From Curtobacterium sp. MCJR17_020 (lineage in GTDB: Bacteria > Actinomycetota > Actinomycetes > Actinomycetales > Microbacteriaceae), in contig NZ_CP126260.1 in assembly GCF_003234365.2 (NCBI RefSeq), forward strand, positions 434,001-498,000: a stretch of DNA of 64,000 nucleotides, given 5' to 3'. The notes under the pieces are model-generated. The model was not told the origin of the DNA and made no database searches. It saw only the letters and a program-made list of their open reading frames with translations. Both the position numbers and the translations under genes were made by a program. Positions 33,453 through 41,831 of the stretch are shown piece by piece. Within the stretch, counting starts at the first letter, position 1; each line of letters starts with the position of its first letter.

Positions 33453-34203
33453 TAGCTGTTTCTTCGGGCACTTGCAACGGCGCACCGTTCCGGTCCAGGG
33501 GCCGCAGGTGCTGGTCGTACCAATCCCATCCGAACGCGTTGCGTGGGTGCCGATTGAGGTGGATGTTCACCGTGTACGCCACGAGGTCGGCGATCTGCGC
33601 CCACTGCGACCGACGGCTGTCATGTGCCACCGGGTCCTCGAGCACTCGGCGCGTCGCCAGCGGAAGGGCACGATGCGCCGATCGGTAGTTCTCGTCGTCA
33701 CCGTCCATCGTGATGATCCCGAAGGCGTCCTCGGCGGCCAGCTCGCGATCGATCATCGCCACGAGATCGGCGTACGTCTCGTACTTCGCGGCACCCCACG
33801 CCTTCCCGCCCTCTGGCACCCACCGGAAGACCGACCCCACGCGGACACCGGGAAGGAGCGCGAGGGTGCGCAGGCATCGTTCGCCGACTTCACGCCCGAG
33901 GTCCTTCCACAGGACGACCATCGTTCCGTCTGCGCTCTTCGCAACGTGTCGCGCCGGCGGGTGGTCTGCCACCTTGCCGCGGCCCTGGGTGTAGTGCGTG
34001 CAGTGCAGTTCCCGCGACACCGGTATCCCGAAGTCCCGTGCCAGTTCCTTCCGCAGGTCGAGCCAGGTGCGGAGGGCGGGCGCCCACGACGTCGGCGACA
34101 CCTCGACCCACGCGTACACGATCAGCCCGCCGTGCTCGGCGCTCCCCGAGTCATCGACGTAGAAGAGGCGCATGCGCTCGGCGGAGGCTGAGTGACGTTC
34201 CAT
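33442..34203 (-). CDS. DUF3800 domain-containing protein
   Basis: 253 residues. The DUF3800 pattern is clear: MRLFYVDDSGSAEHGG near the N-terminus (catalytic-type Asp residues in an RNase-H-like fold) and QWAQIADLVAYTVN near residue 210 (the conserved Q-x-A-D). Some DUF3800 proteins accompany phage-defence loci, but no other defence gene is adjacent here. GC content is visibly lower than in the neighbours (about 62-64% over several lines), suggesting recent transfer. The start could be 34203 or the ATG ten codons on (MRLFYVDD); neither has a clear Shine-Dalgarno. Confidence 0.75.
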   Translation of the reverse strand: MERHSASAERMRLFYVDDSGSAEHGGLIVYAWVEVSPTSWAPALRTWLDLRKELARDFGIPVSRELHCTHYTQGRGKVADHPPARHVAKSADGTMVVLWKDLGREVGERCLRTLALLPGVRVGSVFRWVPEGGKAWGAAKYETYADLVAMIDRELAAEDAFGIITMDGDDENYRSAHRALPLATRRVLEDPVAHDSRRSQWAQIADLVAYTVNIHLNRHPRNAFGWDWYDQHLRPLDRNGAPLQVPEETARPA

Positions 34204-34261
34204 GTACCAGATACTGACGTACTCCCGGCGTCCGTGGGGCTCGGCGCGCTACGGTGCGACC

Positions 34262-34753
34262 GTGCCCGACTTCCTCGACGGGCTGCCGTTCTGGCAGCTC
34301 GTCCTCGCGCTCTTCGTGATCGTGTTCTGCCGCGCGCAGGCCACGTACTGGGTCGCGCGACTCGCGGTGACAGGTGCGTCCCGCTCCCGCTGGGGCGGCT
34401 GGCTGCACTCGCCTGCGATCCGCCGCGGTTCCGCCCTCCTCGAACGCTGGGGCCTGCCGGTGGTGACGGTGAGCTTCGTGGTGGTCGGGCTGCAGACGGT
34501 GATGAACGCGGCCGCGGGGCTCGCCCGAGTGGCGTGGTGGCGGTACACGATCGCGATGGTGCCGGGGTGCGTCGCGTGGGCCTTCCTCTACGCCACGGTC
34601 GGGCTCGCGGTGTTCTGGGCGGTCGTCGCCGCGCTGGCGGGCTCGCCGTGGGGCATCGCAGCGGTGGCCGTCCTGGTGGTCGCGGCAGTCGTCGGAGTGA
34701 CGGTTCTCCACAGATCCCGGAACCGGACGGGAGGCCCGGCCCGGCTTCCGTAG
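34262..34753 (+). CDS. DedA/VTT-like small membrane protein
   Basis: 163-residue integral membrane protein with four to five spans. RLAVTGASRSRWGGW, then ERWGLPVVTVSFVVVGLQTVMNAAAG-like text (near residues 60-85) and PGCVAWAFLYATVG resemble the VTT/DedA fold (lipid scramblase or transporter family). The GTG at 34262 was chosen because TACGGT sits exactly 6 nt upstream (leaderless pattern); the longer reading would overlap the divergent DUF3800 start. Confidence 0.65.
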   Translation: MPDFLDGLPFWQLVLALFVIVFCRAQATYWVARLAVTGASRSRWGGWLHSPAIRRGSALLERWGLPVVTVSFVVVGLQTVMNAAAGLARVAWWRYTIAMVPGCVAWAFLYATVGLAVFWAVVAALAGSPWGIAAVAVLVVAAVVGVTVLHRSRNRTGGPARLP

Positions 34754-34763
34754 GCTGGCCCAC

Positions 34764-35459
34764 GTGACGACAGAACAGCTCCAGAACCGTCCGGTCGCCC
34801 TGGTGACCGGTGCCACCCGCGGCATCGGCCGCGCGATCGCGACCGACCTCGGTCGCACCCACCACCTGTTCGTCGGCGGACGGAACGCCGACGCGGTGCA
34901 CGCCCTCGTCGCCGAGCTTCCGAGTGCTGCGCCGTTCGTCGGCGACCTCGGCGCGGGGGACCTGCCGGCGCTGCCCGACCGGCTCGACGTGCTCGTGCAC
35001 TCCGCCGGCGTCGAGCAGGGCACGACCATCGCCGACACCCCGCGCGCCGTGTGGGAGCAGGTCTTCGCCACGAACCTGTTCGCGGTCGCCGAGCTCACCC
35101 GGGTGGCGCTCCCGGCACTCCGGGCGGCACGGGGCATCGTCGTGCCGATCAACAGCGGCTCGGGGTTCCACTCCGGCCCCGGCGGTGGCGTGTACGCGGC
35201 GTCGAAGTTCGCGCTGCGGGCCTTCGCCGATGCCCTGCGCGAAGAGGAACGGGCGAACGGCGTCCGGGTCTCGAGCGTGCACCCGGGCCGGACGGATTCG
35301 GACATGCAGCGTGCCCTGACCGACAAGCTCGGAGAGGACTACGACACCGCGTACTACCTGGCGCCGGAGGACGTGGCCGCCGCCGTCCGGACGGTCGTCG
35401 ACCTGCCGGAGCGCGGCACCGTCGAGTCGCTCGCGATCCGACCGACCCGACGGCGCTGA
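34764..35459 (+). CDS. SDR family oxidoreductase
   Basis: 231-residue short-chain dehydrogenase/reductase. Cofactor motif VTGATRGIGRAIATDLG (residues 14-30), the NAG-like HSAGVEQG near residue 77, catalytic Ser in INSGSGFHSGP and the Y-x-x-x-K motif in GVYAASKFALRAF (near residue 150). GTG start with TAGGCT 7 nt upstream and no Shine-Dalgarno. The substrate is unknown. Confidence 0.88.
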   Translation: MTTEQLQNRPVALVTGATRGIGRAIATDLGRTHHLFVGGRNADAVHALVAELPSAAPFVGDLGAGDLPALPDRLDVLVHSAGVEQGTTIADTPRAVWEQVFATNLFAVAELTRVALPALRAARGIVVPINSGSGFHSGPGGGVYAASKFALRAFADALREEERANGVRVSSVHPGRTDSDMQRALTDKLGEDYDTAYYLAPEDVAAAVRTVVDLPERGTVESLAIRPTRRR

Positions 35460-35478
35460 CGGCGCTGCGGGTGCTTCC

Positions 35479-37050
35479 TCACCGCAGCTCGATGCGCGCG
35501 TCGAGTTCGAGCCTGTCGAGGAACGTCTCGTCGTGGCTGACCACGACGAGGGCGCCGCGGTAGGCCCGCAGTGCGTCGACGAGCTGGTCGACACTCGTCA
35601 GGTCGAGGTCGTTCGTCGGCTCGTCGAGCACCAGCAGCTGCGGCGGCGGGTCGGCCAGCACCAGGCTCGCCAACGCCACCCGGAAGCGCTCCCCGCCGGA
35701 CAGCGCCCCGGCGAGCCGGTCGACGGTGTCGCCGCGCACGAGGAACTTCGCGAGGCGGTTCCGGACCTCGGCGACGGGGACGTGCGGAGCGTCCCGGCGC
35801 ACGTTGTCGAGCACCGTGGCGGTGTCGTCGAGGGTGTCCTTCCGCTGCGGCAGGTACGCGATCCGCTCGACGTGGGCGACGGCGCCGGTGTCGGGCAGCG
35901 GGTGCTCCCGGGCATCCGGCGCCCCGACGAGCTGTTCGAGCAGGGTCGACTTGCCGACGCCGTTGTCCCCGGTGACCGCGATCCGCTCCGGCCCCTGCAC
36001 GATCACGTTCCGCCCGCGCACCGTGACGGTCGCGATCTGTCGTGACGCCGGCACGTCCGGGTCGGGCAGGGTCACGTGGATGGACTCGTCGTCGCGCAGC
36101 CGGAGTTCGGCCTCGCGCTTGGTGGCGAGTGCGGCGGCCTCGTCGTCCGCGTACCCGACGCGCAGCCGACCGGCGGTCTCCTGTGCCTTCTTCCGCTGCT
36201 CGTTCGCCAGGATCTTCGGCATCGAGCGGCCCGCCTTCTCGCCGGCCTTGGCGCGCCGGGCGATCTTCGTCTCGGCCTCGATGCGCTGCCGCTTCTCGGT
36301 GCGGTGTCGCTGTTCGGCGACCCGGACCTCGCGTTCGACGGCCGCTTGCTGCACGGCCAGGTGCTCCTCGAACGCGCTGAACGTCCCGCCGAACACGGTC
36401 ATCGCGCTGGCGCGGAGCTCGCACGTCTCGTCGACGTGCTCGAGGAGTTCCCGGTCGTGACTGACCACCACGAGGGTGCCGCGCCAGTCGTCGACCAGGT
36501 CGAGCAGGAGCCCCCGTGCCCGACGGTCGAGGTTGTTCGTCGGTTCGTCCAGGAACGCGATCGGACGGCCGCGCAACCGCACCCCGGCGACGGCGACGAG
36601 CACGGACTGGCCGCCCGACAGCGTCGACACCGGGCGTTCCAGATCGGCGCCGTCGAGTCCGACACTCGCGATCTCCGCGGCGGCCCGTTCCTCGAGGTCC
36701 CAGTCGTCGCCGACCGCCTCGAAGTGCTCGGGCGACGCGTCACCGGACAGCACGGCCCGGAGCGCGGTGAGCGTCGACCGGATGCCGAGCAGGTCGGCGA
36801 CGGCGTCGTCGGTCCCGGTTGCCAGGCGTTGCGGCAGGTGGTCGACGGGGCCGGACGTGGAGATGGTGCCCGACGTGGGGTGGAGCCGGCCGGTGGCGAG
36901 CCGGACCAGCGTTGACTTGCCGGCCCCGTTCCTCCCGACCAGGCCGGTCCGGCCACGCCCGAAGGCGGCGGTGAGGTGGTCGAGCGCGACGGTGCCGTCG
37001 GGCCAGGCGAAGGTGACGTCGTGCAGGACGACGGATGGACTGCTGGGCAT
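35479..37050 (-). CDS. ABC-F family ATP-binding protein (ribosome-acting, possible antibiotic-resistance type)
   Basis: 523-residue soluble protein with two ABC cassettes and no membrane domain. First Walker A GRNGAGKSTLVRLATG (V-G-R-N-G type), signature LSGGQSVLVAVAGV; second Walker A GDNGVGKSTLLEQLVG, signature LSGGERFRVALASLVL. A charged coiled-coil linker (residues about 220-300, rich in Glu/Arg/Ala/Lys) joins them, as in ABC-F proteins that act in the ribosomal E site. ATG preceded by GGGAGG. A hairpin-rich leader lies upstream. Confidence 0.85.
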   Translation of the reverse strand: MPSSPSVVLHDVTFAWPDGTVALDHLTAAFGRGRTGLVGRNGAGKSTLVRLATGRLHPTSGTISTSGPVDHLPQRLATGTDDAVADLLGIRSTLTALRAVLSGDASPEHFEAVGDDWDLEERAAAEIASVGLDGADLERPVSTLSGGQSVLVAVAGVRLRGRPIAFLDEPTNNLDRRARGLLLDLVDDWRGTLVVVSHDRELLEHVDETCELRASAMTVFGGTFSAFEEHLAVQQAAVEREVRVAEQRHRTEKRQRIEAETKIARRAKAGEKAGRSMPKILANEQRKKAQETAGRLRVGYADDEAAALATKREAELRLRDDESIHVTLPDPDVPASRQIATVTVRGRNVIVQGPERIAVTGDNGVGKSTLLEQLVGAPDAREHPLPDTGAVAHVERIAYLPQRKDTLDDTATVLDNVRRDAPHVPVAEVRNRLAKFLVRGDTVDRLAGALSGGERFRVALASLVLADPPPQLLVLDEPTNDLDLTSVDQLVDALRAYRGALVVVSHDETFLDRLELDARIELR

Positions 37051-37323
37051 GGGGATGCCTCCCGGTGTCGATGCTGGGCGCACGACACCGAACCCACCGC
37101 TTCAGCGGTGGAGCGCCCGACGGGGCGCGCGATCACGGTGTCAGCGCGTGGGCTGAGCAGAACCGGTGATCGACAGCAATCCGTCTTCTTCCGTCGGGGA
37201 CCCCCGTGTCCGCCATCCGTGCCGCCGGTCGGTCTCCCGCCCCGGGGGCCTCGTGATGACGACGAGGTGCCTCCCACGGTAATCCCGGCCACGGGGACGC
37301 GCAAGGGATGACAGGCTGGGGGC
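37051..37323 (-). promoter_or_regulatory. Hairpin-rich leader of the ABC-F gene with possible short upstream ORF
   Basis: On the minus strand two successive stem-loops precede the gene: 37128-37113 (GCGCCC/GGGCGC) and 37111-37094 (CCACCGC/GCGGTGG with a 4-nt loop). Upstream of them a 27-codon reading frame runs 37216-37133 (starting MADTGVPDGRRRIAV), without a convincing ribosome site. Many ABC-F resistance genes are controlled by ribosome-mediated attenuation with such a layout (family knowledge). The right part also holds the DUF3151 promoter. Confidence 0.35.
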
Positions 37324-37749
37324 ATGCCGGAGAACCTCTTGCCGAACCCCTCGACGAACCCCGAGACCCTGCTCCCCGCCGAACCCGAGGTGACCGCGGC
37401 GCTCGCCGCCGACACCCCCGTCGCCAGCGTGGTGGTCTCGCACCCGTCGTCGAGCCTGGCGTGGGCCCTGCTCGCCGACGAGGCCTGGGAGCGCGGCGCG
37501 AGCCTGGAGTCCTACGCCTACGCCCGCGTCGGGTACCACCGCGGGCTCGACGCCCTGCGGAAGGCAGGGTGGCGCGGTGCCGGTCCGGTGCCGTGGTCGC
37601 ACGAGCCGAACCGCGGGGTGCTCCGCGCCCTGTTCGCCCTGCGCCGTGCGGCCGAGGCGATCGACGAACCCGGCGAGCCCGAGCGCCTGACCGACTTCCT
37701 GAACGCGAGCGACCCCGAGGCCCTGCGCGCGCTGTCCGCCGGCGCGTAG
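37324..37749 (+). CDS. DUF3151 domain-containing protein
   Basis: 141-residue actinobacterial protein of unknown role. Typical text: LPAEPEVTAALA, SSSLAWALLADEAWERG and ESYAYARVGYHRGLDALRKAGWRG split across residues 40-80, followed by PVPWSHEPNRGVLRALFALRRAA. It is all-helical, TPR-like by eye. The family is nearly universal in actinobacteria. It stands alone here between two leftward genes. Confidence 0.85.
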   Translation: MPENLLPNPSTNPETLLPAEPEVTAALAADTPVASVVVSHPSSSLAWALLADEAWERGASLESYAYARVGYHRGLDALRKAGWRGAGPVPWSHEPNRGVLRALFALRRAAEAIDEPGEPERLTDFLNASDPEALRALSAGA

Positions 37750-37854
37750 CGCGGCGCGCGGCCGACGACTCGCGCCCCGTGGCGGTCATCGCGCCCCGAA
37801 GAGACGGGGCGCGACGACGCCAGCGGGGCGCGGACGAGCCGGACGCAGACCCGC

Positions 37855-40800
37855 CTACGCCAGCAACACGCTCCAACTGAACGCCTGCGGCCAGAGCTGG
37901 TGCTCCGGCAGCACGTCGAGGCCGCACGCCCGGCTGCCGAGCCCGTGCTGTGCCGCGTCGAGGTACAGGTACAGGTGGTCCGAGGTCGGCAGTTCGTACG
38001 GGTGCTCGGCGCGGTCGATCTGCTGTGCGGTCCACGGCGACAGGGTGAAGCCCGCACGGTGCGACCCCACGGTCGACACCGTGAACGGCCCGACCGACAA
38101 CGAGCGCAGGTCGGGCCGGTGCCCGGTCTCCTGCGGCCTGGAGTACTCCACCCCGAGCGACCGCACCGGGGCGGTGAACCGACCGACCCTGGCAGCGTGC
38201 GACGAGTCGGCGTACGACTCGAGCGGTCCGGTGCCGAACCACGTGGCCGTCTCGTCGGCCAACCCGGCCGGCAGGTCGAACCGCACCCCGATCCGCGGCC
38301 AGGTGACGTCCCACGCCCCGAACGGCACCGCGTCGGTCTGCAGCACCAGCCCGTCGGACGTCAGGGTCCAGCGGTGCGTGACCTCGAGGCCCCACCCGCT
38401 GTTCGCCGCCGCCACCCGCACCCGCTGTTCCAGGCCGGAGTCGGTCCGTGCCACCGACACCAGGCGGTGGGTCAGCCGGTCCAGTCCGCGGTCTCGCCAG
38501 CGCGAGGCCGACGGGGGAGCATCGGGGTCACCGACACCGTGTGTCAGCACCGGGTCCGCCGTCTCGTAGCCGCCCTGCGACGCCAGTCGGTCGTTGTCGG
38601 TCGGGGCGCGCCAGAGCTCGAGACGGGGCCCTGCGACCTCGTGTCCCTTCCAGGACACCAGGTCGCCGCGGTCCGAGAACGTCCCGTCGCCGAGACGGTC
38701 GCCGTCCCACCCGTGCCGGGAGGCCCGTGGTGCGTCCGCCACACGGCTCGCGACGAGCCGCTGGGTGCGTGCGACGACGTGGCCGGTGTCCGCCCACGCG
38801 GTCGGGCCCGCCAGTTCGGCGGTCAGGTCGAGCCAGAGTTCGTCGCCGGGTGCGAGTTCGGCGGTGGCCGCGTCGATGACCTCGGACGGCACCGGGACGG
38901 TCGCCGACTCGCGGGCGGCCACCACACCGGCGGCGAACCGGCCGGAGGCCTCGACGACGCCGTTCCGCGACAGGGTCCAGCAGAACCGCAGCCCGGCGGT
39001 CGAGGCCGAGTGGTACCGGTTCTCGACCAGGATCGTGGTGTCCGACACCGCCAGGCGGATCGGGGCGACGACGGCCGCGAACTCGGCGAGCCCCGGCGTC
39101 GGGGAGTCGTCGGGCAGGACCAGGCCGTCCATCACGAAGTTGCCGTCGTGCACGACCTCGTGGAAGTCGCCGCCGTAGGCGTAGTAGTCCTCGCCGGACG
39201 CCGTCTGCGCCAGGAGCCCGTGGTCACGCCACTCCCACACGAACCCACCGTGCAGGCGCGGGTAGCGGTCCACCAGGGCCTCGTACTCGGCGATCTGGCC
39301 GGGGCCGTTGCCCATGGCGTGCACGTACTCGCAGTGGATGAACGGCTTCGAGCGCTGCCGTGCCGCCTCGGCGGGGCCGCAGCCGAGCAGGGGCGTCGGG
39401 GTGCCGCCACCGATGGACTCGGTCTCCTGCAGCGACGGGTACATCCGCGAGTACACGTCGGTGTACTCGCCCGTGTAGTCGCCCTCGTAGTGCACGGGCC
39501 GCTCGGCGTCGCGGTCGTGCACCCACTGCGACATCGCCGCCAGGTTCCGGCCGGTGCCGGACTCGTTGCCGAGCGACCACATCACGATGGACGGGTGGTT
39601 CTTGTCCCGCTCGACGGTCCGTGCGACGCGGTCGAGGTAGGCGTCCGCCCAGGCCGGGTCGTCGGAGGGGTTGCCGACCCAGCCGGTGAAGATGAACCCG
39701 TGGGTCTCGAGGTCGGTCTCGAGGATCACCCAGAAGCCGAGCTCGTCGGCCAGGTCGAGCACGCGGGGGTGCGGCGGGTAGTGCGAGGTGCGGATCGCGT
39801 TGACGTTGTTGCGCTTCATGAGCGCCATGTCCGCGCGGGCGTGCTCCTCGTCGAAGACGCGGCCGCGTACGGGGTGGGTCTCGTGCCGGTTCACGCCGTG
39901 GAACACCACGCGCTCGCCGTTCACCAGGAACCGGTCGCCCTCGATCGACACGGTGCGGAAGCCGAGCCGCAACGAAACGGTCTCGCCACCGGCGGTACCG
40001 CCGGCATCGGTGCTGGTCGACACCGTCGCGTCGTACAGCTTCGGCAGCTCCGCGCTCCACGGCTCGACGCCCTCGACCGCGATCGGGGTGACGTCGTCCG
40101 CCGTCGCCCAGGTCACGTCGACACCCAGGTCGGGCACCGCGAACCGCACCGGGAACACGGCGTCGAGCGTCGGGAACGTGATCGTCCCGCTGCCGGTCGC
40201 CGGCCGTCCGGACGCCGCGGTCCCGGCCGTCGCAGCGGTGCCCAGGGTGGGAGCCCACGACGCCTGGACGAACACGTCGTCGATCGGTGCCGTGGGACGG
40301 GCGAGCAGCGTGACGTCGCGGAAGATGCCCGGCAGCCACCACTGGTCCTGGTCCTCCAGGTACGAGGCCGCCGACCACTGGTGCACCCGGACGGCCAGGT
40401 CGTTCGACCCCGGTCGCAGCAGCTCGGTGACGTCGAACTCGGTCGCCAGGCGGGACCCGGTCGACCAGCCCACGAGCGTGCCGTTCAGCCAGACCCGGAA
40501 GTGCGACTCGACCCCGTCGAAGCGCAGCAGCACACGGCCGGCCGCCGCGAACGACGCCGGCAGCTCGAACGAGCGGCGGTGGTCACCGGTGGGGTTCTCG
40601 TCCGGCGGGTGCGGCGGGTCGATCGGGAACGGGTACTGCAGGTTCGTGTAGCTCGGCGACCCGTGGCCGTGCAGCACCCAGTGCGACGGCACCGGCAGCT
40701 CGCCCCAGGCGGGGTCGTCGTCCACGACGTCGTCAGTGGCGAACGCGTCGGACACCGACGCTACCGGCGACCACCGGAAGCGCCAGTCGCCGTTCAGCGA

Positions 40801-40899
40801 CAGCGAGGGTGCGTCGGTGTGGAGCGCGGCCCGTGGCGGGAGCCGTGATGCCGAACCCGGCGAGGTCGAGTGGAGGTCGTCGAGTGCGGAGATGGTCAA
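37855..40899 (-). CDS. lacZ: Beta-galactosidase, LacZ type (GH2)
   Basis: 1014-residue GH2 enzyme. The jelly-roll N-domain starts LNGDWRFRW near residue 33; the acid/base Glu sits in VMWSLGNESGTG near residue 450 and the nucleophile Glu in FIHCEYVHAMGNGPG about 80 residues further on; a C-terminal beta-galactosidase small-chain domain closes the protein. No signal peptide: it acts in the cytoplasm on beta-galactosides brought in by the ABC importer. The most likely start is a TTG whose first bases overlap the TGA of the upstream permease gene (TTGA), giving translational coupling. Last gene of a four-gene operon. Confidence 0.93.
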   Translation of the reverse strand: MTISALDDLHSTSPGSASRLPPRAALHTDAPSLSLNGDWRFRWSPVASVSDAFATDDVVDDDPAWGELPVPSHWVLHGHGSPSYTNLQYPFPIDPPHPPDENPTGDHRRSFELPASFAAAGRVLLRFDGVESHFRVWLNGTLVGWSTGSRLATEFDVTELLRPGSNDLAVRVHQWSAASYLEDQDQWWLPGIFRDVTLLARPTAPIDDVFVQASWAPTLGTAATAGTAASGRPATGSGTITFPTLDAVFPVRFAVPDLGVDVTWATADDVTPIAVEGVEPWSAELPKLYDATVSTSTDAGGTAGGETVSLRLGFRTVSIEGDRFLVNGERVVFHGVNRHETHPVRGRVFDEEHARADMALMKRNNVNAIRTSHYPPHPRVLDLADELGFWVILETDLETHGFIFTGWVGNPSDDPAWADAYLDRVARTVERDKNHPSIVMWSLGNESGTGRNLAAMSQWVHDRDAERPVHYEGDYTGEYTDVYSRMYPSLQETESIGGGTPTPLLGCGPAEAARQRSKPFIHCEYVHAMGNGPGQIAEYEALVDRYPRLHGGFVWEWRDHGLLAQTASGEDYYAYGGDFHEVVHDGNFVMDGLVLPDDSPTPGLAEFAAVVAPIRLAVSDTTILVENRYHSASTAGLRFCWTLSRNGVVEASGRFAAGVVAARESATVPVPSEVIDAATAELAPGDELWLDLTAELAGPTAWADTGHVVARTQRLVASRVADAPRASRHGWDGDRLGDGTFSDRGDLVSWKGHEVAGPRLELWRAPTDNDRLASQGGYETADPVLTHGVGDPDAPPSASRWRDRGLDRLTHRLVSVARTDSGLEQRVRVAAANSGWGLEVTHRWTLTSDGLVLQTDAVPFGAWDVTWPRIGVRFDLPAGLADETATWFGTGPLESYADSSHAARVGRFTAPVRSLGVEYSRPQETGHRPDLRSLSVGPFTVSTVGSHRAGFTLSPWTAQQIDRAEHPYELPTSDHLYLYLDAAQHGLGSRACGLDVLPEHQLWPQAFSWSVLLA

Positions 40900-41831
40900 C
40901 CCTTGACCGATCCTTCCGTGAGGCCCCCGCGCCAGAAGCGCTGCAGGACGATGATGGCGATGACGAGCGGGATGACCGAGACGAGCACCCCGCCGGTGGT
41001 GAGCTGGTAGAACTCCGGCAGGCGGTCGACCTGCGAGCGCCAGTTGTTCAACCCCAGTGTGATCGGGTACAGCTTCTGGTCTGCCAGCATGATGAGCGGC
41101 AGGAAGAAGTTGTTCCAGATGCCGACGACCTGGAAGAGGAACACGGTCACCAGAGCCGGGGTCATCTGGCGGAGCACGACGGTGTGGAAGATCCGGAGCT
41201 CGCTGGCGCCGTCGATGCGTGCCTGCTCGAGGAGCGTGGTGTCCACCGACGCAGCGGCGTACACGCGGCACAGGAACAAGCCGAACGGGGAGACGAGGCT
41301 CGGGATGAGCACGCTCCAGTAGGTGTCGGTCAGGCCCAGCGTCGAGAACAGCAGGAACAGCGGCAGCGCCGTCGCGGTCCCCGGCACGAGCACGCCGCCG
41401 AGGATCGTGCCGAACACGAACTGCCGACCCTTGAAGTCGTACTTCGCCAGGGCATACCCGCCGGCCGCGGCGAAGTAGGTCGCCAGGACCGCACCGACGC
41501 CGGAGTACAGGATGCTGTTCGCGATCCAGCGGACGAAGATGCCGCCGTCGTAGGTGAACACCTGCTGCAGGTTGCTCCACAGCGCGAACTCGCCGCCGAA
41601 CCAGAACCCGTTCGTCGAGAACAGCGCGCCGGTGGTCTTCGTCGCGGCGATGACGACCCAGTACAGCGGGACGAGGAAGTACAGCGCGACGATGACGAGG
41701 ATGCCCGTCACCACGATCTGCGAGCGCGGGGACCGGTCGAGCTTGCGGCGCTGGTGCGCCGAGATCGACGTGGTGTCCACGGGGACGGCGGTCTTCGCCG
41801 TGGCCGGCGCTTCGATGGCTTCGCTGGTCAT
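40896..41831 (-). CDS. Carbohydrate ABC transporter permease (MalG type)
   Basis: 311-residue permease with six spans and the EAA loop EQARIDGASELRIFHTVVLRQMTP near residues 205-225 (shortened here). N-terminal cytoplasmic segment of about 30 residues. The ATG overlaps the upstream permease by 4 bp and its stop overlaps the beta-galactosidase start. With the MalF-type permease and binding protein it forms an importer for a galactoside; no ATPase gene is present, as usual where a shared MsiK-type ATPase is used (inference). Confidence 0.9.
   Translation of the reverse strand: MTSEAIEAPATAKTAVPVDTTSISAHQRRKLDRSPRSQIVVTGILVIVALYFLVPLYWVVIAATKTTGALFSTNGFWFGGEFALWSNLQQVFTYDGGIFVRWIANSILYSGVGAVLATYFAAAGGYALAKYDFKGRQFVFGTILGGVLVPGTATALPLFLLFSTLGLTDTYWSVLIPSLVSPFGLFLCRVYAAASVDTTLLEQARIDGASELRIFHTVVLRQMTPALVTVFLFQVVGIWNNFFLPLIMLADQKLYPITLGLNNWRSQVDRLPEFYQLTTGGVLVSVIPLVIAIIVLQRFWRGGLTEGSVKG

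Noticed and set aside
37133..37216. 27-codon leader peptide as a confirmed gene
   Set aside because: No good ribosome site and no recognisable drug-stalling motif; kept only as part of a candidate regulatory leader.
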